Assembly (NCBI GenBank): GCA_944325545.1
Contig: CALVAM010000002.1
Span: 92,669 to 156,668, forward strand
Source of the DNA: Candidatus Gastranaerophilales bacterium
GTDB lineage: Bacteria > Cyanobacteriota > Vampirovibrionia > Gastranaerophilales > Gastranaerophilaceae
Direction: 5' to 3'
DNA: 64,000 bases
Shown here: in pieces, positions 50,178 to 59,968 of the stretch
Layout of the letters: every line of letters starts with the position of its first letter
Position numbering within the stretch: the first letter of the stretch is position 1
Program-made: the position numbers and the translations under genes
The notes under the pieces: generated by a model
Told to the model about the DNA's origin: nothing
Databases searched by the model: none
The model's input: only the letters and a program-made list of their open reading frames with translations

Positions 50178-52831
50178 AAATCCATTACATACTCCATATT
50201 ATCTTTGGAAACATTCATTATAAATTTATGAATTCCTATTCTTACAATGTATCTGTAATTATCTTCATCTATTTTATCGGTTTTTCGGGCTTGAATTTTT
50301 TCACTTTTTAATTTTTCATAATATTTGATTTTAAATAATTTTTCGCCTACGAATCCTAAGATACAATATCCGGAATTATTCTTTGCGAGATAACATCCCA
50401 TTTTTTCTGTAAAATGAGTTGTGGATACAATTTCATATATCGAGTTATCAACTATGCAAGTATTCGGTTCAGATTCTTTAATATCAATTTCGTTATTATT
50501 TTCTGATTTATTCTCTAAATTAGTTTTATTATTTTTTTGTTCTTCTTTTCTCTTTTGTTTTTCTGCTTGTTTTTGCTCTATTATATTTAATAAATCTTGA
50601 GCATTTATGGCTTTATTATCAGAATTTTCTTGATTTAAGTCTGTATTCGTAGTTTTATCTAAATCAAAATATTCATTACTGAATAGTGATTCGAAGTCAT
50701 CTTTTTCTTCTTCATTTGGATTTGTATTTATTAAATCATTTTCCTCTTTTATAATCTCAACATTTCCCAACTCTTTAAATTCGGCTTGTATATCCGAAAA
50801 ACTTGGTGCTTCTTCGTTACTGCTATTTTTATCATTTTCACTGTAGAATGGTTTAAATGTTACATTTGTGATATTTTTCAATAACTGTTCTTCATCGACT
50901 TCCATTGGTGTTGATTTTATTGCGTTTTGCTTTTCATCCTGTTTTAACATTGCATCTAAGTCTAAAAATTCATCAGATACTGAGAGTTTATCTACATCAT
51001 ATCCGGATACAGAATATTCGATTTCATCTGAAGGACGCGATATATAGGATTCTTTATTATTTATTTCAACTGACAAATCCGGTAATTGATCTTTTAAAGA
51101 AATTGTATTAACGTCATATCCTTCACTATAATATATAACCTGTGGCTTATATTCTGATTTGATTTCTTTGTTACCTTGTTTTTTTAATGCATCTGATAAA
51201 TTTGGCAACATGTCTTTTACGTTTAATGTGAGAATTTCTGATTTTTTATGAGGATGAGCTTTTTGGTTTTGAATTTCTTCCTGCATAATTTTTATTCGTT
51301 CAGGATTAGTCCTTAAATCTGTGATAAAATCATTATCTAATTCTACATTCATAAGTTTATTTAAAGCTTCAATATCTTGTTCGCTGAATACAATGTTTTG
51401 ATTTATTGTATATGTTGATACAAGATTTTCCAGCAGCTCAGTTCTGGAAGATTTTTTTTCTATAGGATTGGTAATTAAATATTGATTGATGTTTTTTATA
51501 GTATCATCATTTATTTCACTATTTAATAGTTTTTGAATTTTTGCTATATCGTCGTTTGAAAAAGTTAGTGAATCATCAGTTATATATTTGTTATACATCT
51601 CTTCATTAAATAGGATTTGTTCATCATTATTTTCTTCATTATTTTCATCTTCTTCAAAAGTGTATGCTTTTAAGAATTCTTCCAATGCAATATTTTCAGT
51701 TTCCTCTTTTTTATCAGAATCATTCATTTGTATTTCTGTATTATAAGAAGAACTATTATTTTGATTTTGTGAATTTAGAATTTCGTCTAAATCGACAATG
51801 TTATCATTTTCAACAACTTCTATTTCTTTTGGTGTCTGGTCTATAGAAGCCGGAATTGTTATTTTATTAATTGGTTGTTGATATTTTTTGTCTAGTTTGT
51901 TAATTACACTTTTAATGTCTTTTTTTCTATTCGTTTCTTTTTTTTCTTTTTTTACTTTTTTTACAGGCTCCTCGTCATTAATGTCAAAATCAGTTTGCTC
52001 ACCTAGAATTTCTGCAATTTTGTTTTTGCCTTTTACATAAAAAAATATTGTTGTTATTATTACTAGTAGTATTCCTAATAATATGAATGAAAGCTCTGTA
52101 TGATTTATATTAGGATTTGTTTCTTTTGAGTTAAGCTCGCTGTTTACGGAAATGTTTTCTTCTGAAGCACTATTATTATTGGATATTAAACTGTTTTCGT
52201 TTATGTTTTTATTTTGTTCAGAAACGGATTCATTTTGTAATTGATTTTGTTTATATTGTTCCGTATTTTTAAGCTTTTGACTATTGTTTTTTGTTTGAAA
52301 TTGAGCGTTTTTGGAGTTTTCATATTGTTTTTGTCTGTTATATTCTCTTTGACGATAATATTCTTCTCTTTTTTGTCTTTCGATTTCTTCTAATTTTTGT
52401 TCATATTCTGATGTATTTCTATCTTCTAATTGCGAAGTTTCTTTTTTCGGAATGTATACAGAATTTTTAGTCGAAATGTTTGTATTATTTAGTGTTTTTA
52501 TTGTAATTTTTGTATATCCGGTACTGTTTTTAGTATAAGGCATTGTTTTAATGTCTATTCTATCTATTGTATTGGGTAATGTAGGCATTTTAACAATTGA
52601 TTCTTTTACTTCAGGAAGCATTATTATATATGTATCAGAATTTATTTTAGTTGGATTAATTTTTTTTTCGTAATTACTTTGAGTTACAATTGTTACATCG
52701 GTTGTGTTGCCGTTTATTCCAAAGCTCAAATCCATTATAGCATTTTTATAATTTTCTGAGCCGAATGTTCCGGCTATTGTGACAACTGATGCCAAAATTA
52801 GTGCAATTGTTCTCTTCTTATACCGCTTCAT
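50171..52831 (-). CDS. Large single-pass protein: AMIN-like periplasmic part and acidic cytoplasmic region
   Basis: I do not know this 886-residue protein. A signal anchor (about 8-22) is followed by a beta-rich stretch (about 28-130) that looks AMIN-like, an Asn/Gln/Glu-rich linker, and a transmembrane helix SFILLGILLVIITTIFFYV (about 246-265). The remaining 600 residues are acidic and mostly disordered. They hold a duplicated motif, FSNDDIAKIQKLLN (about 417) and FSEQDIEALNKLMN (about 475), and three short L-[SN]-[LV]-x-D-x-[LF]-x-[DN]-L motifs (about 533, 575, 612). A folded domain ends the protein (about 790-886). The topology resembles FimV-type hubs. It lies 49 bases downstream of the tandem CheW gene. 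Confidence 0.65.
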   Translation of the reverse strand: MKRYKKRTIALILASVVTIAGTFGSENYKNAIMDLSFGINGNTTDVTIVTQSNYEKKINPTKINSDTYIIMLPEVKESIVKMPTLPNTIDRIDIKTMPYTKNSTGYTKITIKTLNNTNISTKNSVYIPKKETSQLEDRNTSEYEQKLEEIERQKREEYYRQREYNRQKQYENSKNAQFQTKNNSQKLKNTEQYKQNQLQNESVSEQNKNINENSLISNNNSASEENISVNSELNSKETNPNINHTELSFILLGILLVIITTIFFYVKGKNKIAEILGEQTDFDINDEEPVKKVKKEKKETNRKKDIKSVINKLDKKYQQPINKITIPASIDQTPKEIEVVENDNIVDLDEILNSQNQNNSSSYNTEIQMNDSDKKEETENIALEEFLKAYTFEEDENNEENNDEQILFNEEMYNKYITDDSLTFSNDDIAKIQKLLNSEINDDTIKNINQYLITNPIEKKSSRTELLENLVSTYTINQNIVFSEQDIEALNKLMNVELDNDFITDLRTNPERIKIMQEEIQNQKAHPHKKSEILTLNVKDMLPNLSDALKKQGNKEIKSEYKPQVIYYSEGYDVNTISLKDQLPDLSVEINNKESYISRPSDEIEYSVSGYDVDKLSVSDEFLDLDAMLKQDEKQNAIKSTPMEVDEEQLLKNITNVTFKPFYSENDKNSSNEEAPSFSDIQAEFKELGNVEIIKEENDLINTNPNEEEKDDFESLFSNEYFDLDKTTNTDLNQENSDNKAINAQDLLNIIEQKQAEKQKRKEEQKNNKTNLENKSENNNEIDIKESEPNTCIVDNSIYEIVSTTHFTEKMGCYLAKNNSGYCILGFVGEKLFKIKYYEKLKSEKIQARKTDKIDEDNYRYIVRIGIHKFIMNVSKDNMEYVMDLC

Positions 52832-52880
52832 ACTCTGTATTTTAACATAATTTGCTTAATTTAACTATACTTTATTTAAA

Positions 52881-53882
52881 TTACATATCTGTGACAATGA
52901 TTTTTTTATCGGAGGAAATCTTTTCAATGTTTAAGATTGTATATAAATTCTCATTGTACATAAATTCGTTAGCAAAATATCCTTCAGCTGGTTCAATCAA
53001 GTTGTCTTCTTGAAATTCAAAAAGCTCATTAATTTTATCTATTAATAAGGCTAATTTTAATTCATTGCATTTGATTATTACAACAGGTTTTTTCTCTTGG
53101 GTAGAAGAGATAGGTAAATTTAAAAATTTTTTTAAATTTATTACAGTGATATAATCTCCCCTAAGGTTCATTATTCCTTCTATAAAATCCGGTGTTCCTG
53201 GAACATTTGTAATCGGAGTGTCTTTTAATACCTCTTTTACGTAGTCAAGAGCAATACAATAATAATCATCATTTAAATTGAAAGAAATATACTTATTCTT
53301 AACATGTAATTCTCCTGATGCTAGTTTTAGGCTGGCCTTATCAATTATTGCTAATGTTCTTTTAGCCATAATATTTTTTGAATGTTCATCTTGAGGAAAT
53401 AAAGATAAAATATCAACTTCGTCCCATTTGTGCTCGTGTTCTTTTAATAAATTTTCAATTGCATAGATATTAATTACAAATATTGTTTCATTATTGAATT
53501 TGTATAAGGAATCAATAATCATTTTATTGTCTACAAAAGGAATCGCATCCATAAGTGATGTCTCAAAAGGTAAAATTCCAATCACTTTATCTGTAATAAT
53601 TCCATAAATAACCTCATCTGTTTTTACGATTAGTAATTCATTATGAATATTGTATTTGGGCACTTCTATATTTAAGTAAAATCGAATATCTATAACATTT
53701 ATTACAAAATTATTATATTTTAATAATCCTACAATATTGTTGGGTAATTTTTGCGGGTAATCCAGTGCAGGTAATTTCATGATTTCTAATATATTATCAG
53801 AATTTATGGCATACTTATTCTCACCAATTTGGAAATAGAGGTGAGTGTTTTTCTTTTGTTCAATATAGTTATTGTTGCTCAT
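52881..53882 (-). CDS. cheW: Tandem CheW-domain adaptor protein
   Basis: A 333-residue protein with two CheW domains, residues about 10-145 and 195-325. The second is canonical (YYCIALDYVKEVLKD, GIMNLRGDYITVINLKKFL); the first is more diverged (YAINSDNILEIMKLPALDYP, NFVINVIDIRFYL). CheW adaptors couple chemoreceptors to CheA. Tandem forms may cross-link receptor arrays. Its start lies inside the 3' end of the receiver-GGDEF gene (14-base overlap), so the two are made together. No separate ribosome site is obvious. Confidence 0.9.
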   Translation of the reverse strand: MSNNNYIEQKKNTHLYFQIGENKYAINSDNILEIMKLPALDYPQKLPNNIVGLLKYNNFVINVIDIRFYLNIEVPKYNIHNELLIVKTDEVIYGIITDKVIGILPFETSLMDAIPFVDNKMIIDSLYKFNNETIFVINIYAIENLLKEHEHKWDEVDILSLFPQDEHSKNIMAKRTLAIIDKASLKLASGELHVKNKYISFNLNDDYYCIALDYVKEVLKDTPITNVPGTPDFIEGIMNLRGDYITVINLKKFLNLPISSTQEKKPVVIIKCNELKLALLIDKINELFEFQEDNLIEPAEGYFANEFMYNENLYTILNIEKISSDKKIIVTDM

Positions 53883-55326
53883 ATAGTATTACTCTATTAC
53901 GTCCACTTTCTTTGGCTCTGTATAAAGCTTCATCCGCAGACTTCAACATCTCAGAATGGTTTTTAAATTCCTGATAATTCGTTGTAAGTCCGATACTGAC
54001 AGTAACTTTTGATTTTACTCCATTATATTCAAAATCATAATCTTCGACCATTCTTCGAAGCCTTTGAACAGGAATAACTGCACCTTCAATATTTGTTTCA
54101 GGCATCATCATTACCATTTCTTCTCCGCCATAACGGTATAGTAAATCAGTTTTTCTAAATGCGGATTTCATTAAATCAGCTACAGTTTTTAAAACATAAT
54201 CACCATATTGATGCCCATACGTATCATTTACTTTTTTAAAGAAGTCAATATCAAGAATTGCCAAACTAAAATCTGATGGATGTCGTTTTGTACGATTGTA
54301 TTCTTGTTCTAAACTTATTTCAAATTGTCTTCTGTTGTATAACCCTGTGAGACCGTCTAATACAGACATAAATTCTTTTTCTGTATACTGATATTTCATT
54401 TTAAAAATGGCAAGTAGTTCGCTTATCATAATATCAAAGTACCTGAAAGAAGCGTAATCCATATCTTGTCTGGTATAAAAACAAATTCCTCCAATTAATT
54501 TTTTATCAAAAACCATAGGAATAATTATTTTTGATTTTAGATCTGTGAATTGATAGTCGTTTTCTTTACCTAATAATATTCGTACAACTTCGAACTTTGT
54601 ATTATTAAATTTTTTGAATTCTTCCATTTTTCGGAAAAAATCATATTGAATATCTGATAAAATATTTTTGTTAAAGTTTCTTCCCAAGGTATCAAGGTAT
54701 AAAATATTTTCTGCAAAATCATCAGGTGATGCAAAAAATATTCCGGCAATACTGTATTCGACGAAAGAACTTACAAGTGAAAATAATTTTTCTACTAAAA
54801 TTCTTTCGTAGTTTAAAAAGTCACTTAAGTTTCTGAATTCATTTGCAAAAACAGATTTTAATAATAAATCATTTAAAATAGTATTCAGACGAGTTTGAGC
54901 AGAATTTTCCGTAGAAGCTTTTTCTAATATTAAATTTTTATATTCTTCCGTCACCGGGTAACGTCTTACGGTTGCATTAATATTTCTAACCAGCTCGTTC
55001 ATATCAATGGATTTTGATAAGAAGAGTTGTGCTCCGGCTTTTTTACCCCAAAAACTGTCAATTTTTTTATCCAAAACTGTTAATAATATTACTGGAATCT
55101 TTTTTACAGCATCAACATTTTTAATCATTCTGCATAGTTGATATCCGTCAATAATTGGCATTAAAATATCTGATACAACAACATCCGGTAGGTATTCAAA
55201 TAATTTTTTATATGCTTCAGCACCATTTGTAGCGGTTTCTACCTCGAATCCGCTTTTTATAAGCCCTTCTTTTAAAAATTTTAATTGTGTTTCGCTGTCT
55301 TCTACCAATAAAATTTTAATTGCCAT
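53869..55326 (-). CDS. Response regulator with GGDEF output (diguanylate cyclase)
   Basis: A 485-residue PleD/WspR-like regulator. The receiver (1-125) has DD at 10-11 region (LLVEDSE), the phospho-acceptor D53 in VVSDILMP, and a lysine near 105. A middle segment (about 150-310) of helices and strands resembles a GAF domain. The GGDEF domain (about 325-482) has DGLTGLYNRRQF, LDIDFFKKVND and the active RYGGEEM signature, with the inhibitory RxxD (RKTD) five residues upstream. It likely makes cyclic di-GMP when phosphorylated by the CheA-like kinase encoded divergently. It begins the minus-strand half of the chemosensory cluster. Confidence 0.92.
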   Translation of the reverse strand: MAIKILLVEDSETQLKFLKEGLIKSGFEVETATNGAEAYKKLFEYLPDVVVSDILMPIIDGYQLCRMIKNVDAVKKIPVILLTVLDKKIDSFWGKKAGAQLFLSKSIDMNELVRNINATVRRYPVTEEYKNLILEKASTENSAQTRLNTILNDLLLKSVFANEFRNLSDFLNYERILVEKLFSLVSSFVEYSIAGIFFASPDDFAENILYLDTLGRNFNKNILSDIQYDFFRKMEEFKKFNNTKFEVVRILLGKENDYQFTDLKSKIIIPMVFDKKLIGGICFYTRQDMDYASFRYFDIMISELLAIFKMKYQYTEKEFMSVLDGLTGLYNRRQFEISLEQEYNRTKRHPSDFSLAILDIDFFKKVNDTYGHQYGDYVLKTVADLMKSAFRKTDLLYRYGGEEMVMMMPETNIEGAVIPVQRLRRMVEDYDFEYNGVKSKVTVSIGLTTNYQEFKNHSEMLKSADEALYRAKESGRNRVILYEQQ

Positions 55327-55409
55327 TTATTCGTATATTCCAATTTTCTAAATTTTAGTATAAAATGATTATATAATAAATACTAAAAAAAAACTATAGG
55401 AGAGAGAAA
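55327..55409. promoter_or_regulatory. Divergent promoter region of the chemosensory cluster
   Basis: The 83-base region drives the receiver-GGDEF/CheW side and the MCP/CheA side in opposite directions. A TATAAT at 55372-55377 is a credible -10 for the MCP gene, with AGGAGAG about 20 bases downstream. I could not pick a clear -10 for the other direction. Confidence 0.5.
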
Positions 55410-56456
55410 GTGTTGAGCGAGTGGAATTTCGGTTTGAAACAAAAGTTTAATATTAAATGTGTTATAGATTTGGTTGTATTTATAGCTACATGCATTTTGT
55501 TTGTATTATTTGCAAAATTAAATCATGTGCAAGCATATGATACTTTTGTATTTCTAATTATAGTTATATCTTTGGGTGGTGTAACGCATTTTTTGACAAA
55601 GCAATGGATTTTAAAATCAATTAGTAAATCTTATTCTCAACATTTAGAGTCTTTAATGGAAAGCTCAAACGAGATTCTGAATATATTTGCTGAACAAAAG
55701 AAAGTTTTTGAAACTTTAACTATTAATACAAAAAATGTATCAGGCTTAATTGATAAGTTAAAGAATATTTCAGAAAATTCTGTAGTTACAACGAAAAATA
55801 CTGAGAAACAAGTAAGTCAGTCTATAAATTTCTCTCAAAAAGAGCACGAAGCAATTTCATCAAATGCTGACAAAATGTTAGTTTTAAGACAGAAAATTCA
55901 GATGATTGCGGAATTAATATTGGAATTATCAGAACATTCGCAACAAATTGGAAACACAATAAGTGTTGTAGATGATATTGCAGAACAGACAAATATGTTG
56001 GCATTGAATGCTGCTGTAGAAGCTGCAAGAGCGGGTGAACACGGTAAAGGCTTCGCTGTTGTTGCAGGTGAAATCAGAAAGTTAGCGGATGAATCTAAGC
56101 AGGCTATTACTAAAATTACTTCTTTAACAAGTAATATTCAATATACAACTAATTCAACTGTTATGGCGACAGAGGAAGGTTCTAAAGAGATTGAATCAGT
56201 TGTTAAAGATATTAATTCTGTTTCTGCTAATTCTGAAACTTTATTAAATTTGATAAAAGAAATTTTAGAATCATTAGAAATTATTAATCAAAATGCTCAA
56301 AAGCAAAATGAGATAATAGAAAGGTTGAATTCAATAGATGTTGAAAATGCATCTATTGCGGAAGCTTTATTAGAGTCTATGAATACTAATACGGCAAAGA
56401 TTAATAAATTAACTAATTTATCTAATGATATTAAAAATTCTGCAGTAGAGGGCTAG
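55410..56456 (+). CDS. Methyl-accepting chemotaxis-like protein without ligand domain
   Basis: A 348-residue receptor. Two helices lie at about residues 17-36 and 45-64, separated by only about 10 residues, so there is no periplasmic sensor. No clear HAMP domain follows. The signalling hairpin tip [37 protein letters not shown] is at about 190-227 and matches the MCP family closely. Input probably comes from the membrane, a partner protein, or another MCP in the array. The GTG start fits the AGGAG at 55398-55402 (about 7 bases). It precedes the CheA gene by five bases. Confidence 0.9.
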   Translation: MLSEWNFGLKQKFNIKCVIDLVVFIATCILFVLFAKLNHVQAYDTFVFLIIVISLGGVTHFLTKQWILKSISKSYSQHLESLMESSNEILNIFAEQKKVFETLTINTKNVSGLIDKLKNISENSVVTTKNTEKQVSQSINFSQKEHEAISSNADKMLVLRQKIQMIAELILELSEHSQQIGNTISVVDDIAEQTNMLALNAAVEAARAGEHGKGFAVVAGEIRKLADESKQAITKITSLTSNIQYTTNSTVMATEEGSKEIESVVKDINSVSANSETLLNLIKEILESLEIINQNAQKQNEIIERLNSIDVENASIAEALLESMNTNTAKINKLTNLSNDIKNSAVEG

Positions 56457-56461
56457 AATAA

Positions 56462-59425
56462 TTGACTTTTAGTGAAAATGATAATAAAGAAGTTATGTCT
56501 ATATTTCAAACAGAATCTGAAGAAATAATAGAACGTATTTTTTCTAATCTGTTTGAATTAGAAACTAATCCTTCAAATCGTGAAATAATTGCCTCAACTT
56601 ATCGTGATTTGCATAGTTTGAAAGGTGCGGTCAGGATGGTTGGGTTTAATAATATTCAGAATATTATTCATAAAATGGAAGATATTTTTGATGCGATTAA
56701 TAATCTCGAATATTCTTTAGAGTTAAATATATTGAAATTAATGTCAAAGACTTTGGAGGTTGTTTCAAGATATCTGCAAGAGTCTATTATAAATTCAAGA
56801 GAGATTATAGATGAGGAGTATTCTACTGTAATATCAAATTTAGAATATATAATTGATGTTGAAATTCCGGAACATAAAAATAATAAGTCTCAGAGTATAA
56901 TTTCTGCTGAAAAAAATGATAGTGGTATTGATAAAGCATTAGTTGATAATCAGGAAACTATTAATTTTTCATTTAATAAGAGTTTCGAATTAATAGATGG
57001 AATTATTCCTGAAGAAGAAACTCAGGACATTGTAATATTAAAAGAAGAGATTCAGAAAATATATGATATTGTAAAGGATTCTAATTTATATGAAGTAAAG
57101 ACTTCATTAGAAAATATTATTACAAAATTAGATTTTGTTATGAATGCTACTAATACACTTACGATAAGTGAGATTTTAGAGTTAAGAAATGAATTAAGTT
57201 CTGCGGCGGCTAAATTTACTACTTCTTGTATAGAAACAGAGGATTCCGGGTTTACTTTTTTTGATGTAGCTGAAAAGATTACAATGTTGCAAGGAAGTAG
57301 TGTTTATACAAATGAAATAAAAGAAGATATTATAAAGTTAAAAGAAAATGTAGAAGATCAAAGTATTTTAGAGGTTGTTAACACAGTATTAGAAATATTA
57401 GATTTTATACTTGAAAATTCTGTTCAATTGGAAGAACAGATGATGTTAACTTTAAAAAGTGCGATAGAATATTGTGCTGCTCCAAGTGAAAGTATAGATA
57501 GTGATTTAATTGTTCAGCAATTAGAGATTATGAAACAGTTGTTGGAATTAAATTATAAAAAGGATTCTGATGTAAGTGAGGTTAAAAATTTATCTACTCA
57601 AACTGTTACTGGTTCTAAGAATTCTTCTTCTTCATCAACTGAGATAAAGACTTTGCATGTTAATGCACAAAAATTGGATTTATTGGTTAATCAGTTAGGT
57701 GAATTGATTATTACTAAGATTAAGACAGAGAAAAATTTAGAAAAAATTGATAATATAAAAAATGCAAATGAATCTTGTCAAAAAGATTTATTAAAGACTT
57801 CTAATTATTTAAGATATTATAATAGAAAATATTTACAAGCAGGAGGCAGTGAACAATATACTGGTGCTTTTGTAAAGCAAGTTTTTTCTTTGCTTTCTGA
57901 TATAACACAAAATGTTTCGAGAACTATATATGATTTAAATTCTTTGTATCGTTCTTCAAAAGAAGATGATATGAAAATGCGTTTAATTATTGATGAAATG
58001 GAATCAATGGTTAAGAATATCCGTGTTTTACCTATATCTACTGTTTTTAATTCATTTTCGAGAATGGTTCGAGATATTGCGAACGAAAAAGGTAAGGATA
58101 TTGATTTCGAGATAGAAGGTAAAGATACTTGTGCGGATAAAAAGATTATCGAGGAGATTAAGACCCCTTTAATACATATACTTAGAAATGCTATAGATCA
58201 TGGTATTGAAACTAAAGATGAAAGAATTGCAAACGGTAAAAGTCCTGTAGGTAAGATTTTATTATCTGCAAAGCAGGATGATAATAAAGTAATTATAGAT
58301 GTTGTAGATGACGGTCACGGATTTAATTTAGAGAAAATAAAAGCCAGAGCTGTTTCCAGAGGTTTTTTAACTCAAGAAGATATTGATTCAATGACAGATG
58401 AAGCTATTATGAATATTATCTTTTGGCCCGGATTTACTACAGGAGATTCAATAACCAGTATTTCAGGAAGAGGAATAGGTTTGGATGTAGTAAAAACAAA
58501 AATTTCTCAACTTAATGGGAAGGTCAAGGTTATTTCAGAATTTGGTAAAGGGAGTTGTGTACATATTGAAATTCCTGTTACATTGACTACTTTAAGAGTA
58601 TTTCTTGTGAAAATTTCAGAGCAAACTTTTGCAATTCCAATACAAGTTATAACTACTTTTATTTTAAAGAAACAAAATGAAATAAAAACAAATAATGGTA
58701 ATTGTTCTATTGCATACGATGGTAAGATTATACCATTATATTATTTAAGTGATATTTTGAAATTAAAACCAATCCCGAGGGGGGAAAAAGAAACGATATT
58801 GATTATAGAAACTGATGAAAAAACAATAGGTTTGGTAGTCGATAAGTTATTGGGAGATCAAGATATTTTGCAGAAAAAATTATCTCCTCCATTGTATAAG
58901 GTAAAAAATATTTCTGGTATTACTAATTTGGCTTCAGGAGAATTGTGTTTAATTTTAAATATGCAAGATATCATGCATTATGATTTTAATAAGGCAATGA
59001 CTTCAGCAAATTCTCCTGCATTATTGCCGTCTGATATTCTTGCATATAAGCGAATTCTTGTAGTTGATGATTCTGTAACTACAAGAATTATGATTAAGAA
59101 TATATTGTTGAATTTAGGTTATATGGTAGATGCAGCTCTTGATGTAGAAGAAGCTATGGTAAAATTAAAGTTGAATCATTATGATTTAATCATAACAGAT
59201 ATTACAATGCCAAAGATTGACGGATATGAATTTATAGACCAATTAAAAACTGATGAAATGTATATGGATATCCCAATTATTGTTATGAGTTCTATTACTA
59301 AGGAAGCTGCTGTTAAAAAATTATCGCAGTATAAAATTGATTATTATATTTCAAAAGACAATTTTAATCAAACTGAGTTGGCTCAACAAGTTAAGAAGAT
59401 TCTTACTAAGTATCATAACGTATAG
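56462..59425 (+). CDS. cheA: CheA-type hybrid histidine kinase with C-terminal receiver
   Basis: A 987-residue kinase. The Hpt domain is at about 10-115 with phospho-histidine H51 in DLHSLKGAVRM. A long, acidic connector (about 120-395) follows. A dimerisation/P3 region and HATPase domain lie at about 395-700: N box ILRNAIDHGIE, G1 DDGHGF, G2 SGRGIGLDVVKTKI. A CheW-like regulatory domain (about 705-850) and a C-terminal receiver (about 862-985; VVDDSVTTRIM, acceptor aspartate in IITDITMPKIDGYEF) complete it. The hybrid form is typical of Pil-Chp/Wsp-type systems. The TTG start is five bases after the MCP stop. Its 3' end overlaps convergent coaD by 20 bases. Confidence 0.93.
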   Translation: MTFSENDNKEVMSIFQTESEEIIERIFSNLFELETNPSNREIIASTYRDLHSLKGAVRMVGFNNIQNIIHKMEDIFDAINNLEYSLELNILKLMSKTLEVVSRYLQESIINSREIIDEEYSTVISNLEYIIDVEIPEHKNNKSQSIISAEKNDSGIDKALVDNQETINFSFNKSFELIDGIIPEEETQDIVILKEEIQKIYDIVKDSNLYEVKTSLENIITKLDFVMNATNTLTISEILELRNELSSAAAKFTTSCIETEDSGFTFFDVAEKITMLQGSSVYTNEIKEDIIKLKENVEDQSILEVVNTVLEILDFILENSVQLEEQMMLTLKSAIEYCAAPSESIDSDLIVQQLEIMKQLLELNYKKDSDVSEVKNLSTQTVTGSKNSSSSSTEIKTLHVNAQKLDLLVNQLGELIITKIKTEKNLEKIDNIKNANESCQKDLLKTSNYLRYYNRKYLQAGGSEQYTGAFVKQVFSLLSDITQNVSRTIYDLNSLYRSSKEDDMKMRLIIDEMESMVKNIRVLPISTVFNSFSRMVRDIANEKGKDIDFEIEGKDTCADKKIIEEIKTPLIHILRNAIDHGIETKDERIANGKSPVGKILLSAKQDDNKVIIDVVDDGHGFNLEKIKARAVSRGFLTQEDIDSMTDEAIMNIIFWPGFTTGDSITSISGRGIGLDVVKTKISQLNGKVKVISEFGKGSCVHIEIPVTLTTLRVFLVKISEQTFAIPIQVITTFILKKQNEIKTNNGNCSIAYDGKIIPLYYLSDILKLKPIPRGEKETILIIETDEKTIGLVVDKLLGDQDILQKKLSPPLYKVKNISGITNLASGELCLILNMQDIMHYDFNKAMTSANSPALLPSDILAYKRILVVDDSVTTRIMIKNILLNLGYMVDAALDVEEAMVKLKLNHYDLIITDITMPKIDGYEFIDQLKTDEMYMDIPIIVMSSITKEAAVKKLSQYKIDYYISKDNFNQTELAQQVKKILTKYHNV

Positions 59426-59888
59426 AATATAAATGTTCTGCAACAGCTTTTGGAACAAATGAGTCTATTTCACCATTATTAAAAAGAATTTCTCTGACTG
59501 CTGATGATGATATAAAGTTATATTCTGGTTTTGTTATTAAAAAAACGGTTTTGATGTCTTTGTATAATGCTTGGTTAGTTTGAGATAATTGCATTTCATA
59601 TTCAAAGTCAAAAGAAGTTCTAAGCCCTCTAAGCAGAACTTTTGCATTCTTTTTTTTAGCGTATTCAATCGTAAGTCCTTCAAAAGAATCTACTTCTACA
59701 TTAGGAACATTTTCAACGCTTTTCTTTATTAAATCTAACCTTGTTTCAATAGGCAAAAAGCCTTGTTTGTTGACATTATAGGAAACCGCAATAATTACTT
59801 TATCAAAGATTTCGGCTCCGCTTTTTAAAATATCTATATGTCCTTTTGTAATCGGATCAAAACTACCCGGATATATTGCAATAGTCAT
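59406..59888 (-). CDS. coaD: Phosphopantetheine adenylyltransferase
   Basis: This 160-residue enzyme transfers AMP to 4'-phosphopantetheine, the penultimate step of CoA synthesis. Motifs are YPGSFDPITKGHIDIL with T/HxGH, VLLRGLRTSFDFEYEMQLSQTN and EYNFISSSAVREI. Length is typical. It joins panB and panC in the same biosynthetic pathway, though unlinked. A TGTTATAAT promoter on its strand lies at 59908-59916, and GTAGGTAG precedes the ATG. Confidence 0.95.
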   Translation of the reverse strand: MTIAIYPGSFDPITKGHIDILKSGAEIFDKVIIAVSYNVNKQGFLPIETRLDLIKKSVENVPNVEVDSFEGLTIEYAKKKNAKVLLRGLRTSFDFEYEMQLSQTNQALYKDIKTVFLITKPEYNFISSSAVREILFNNGEIDSFVPKAVAEHLYSIRYDT

Positions 59889-59907
59889 GTCTACCTACTT
59901 TTTTCTG

Positions 59908-59916
59908 ATTATAACA
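59908..59916 (-). promoter_or_regulatory. Extended -10 promoter of coaD
   Basis: TGTTATAAT on the minus strand, 19 bases upstream of the ATG, in a region shared with divergent rseP. Confidence 0.55.
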
Positions 59917-59968
59917 TAAGTTGACTTTTTATGATAGAATTATAAAAAAAGAAGGGGTGAGGTTAAAT

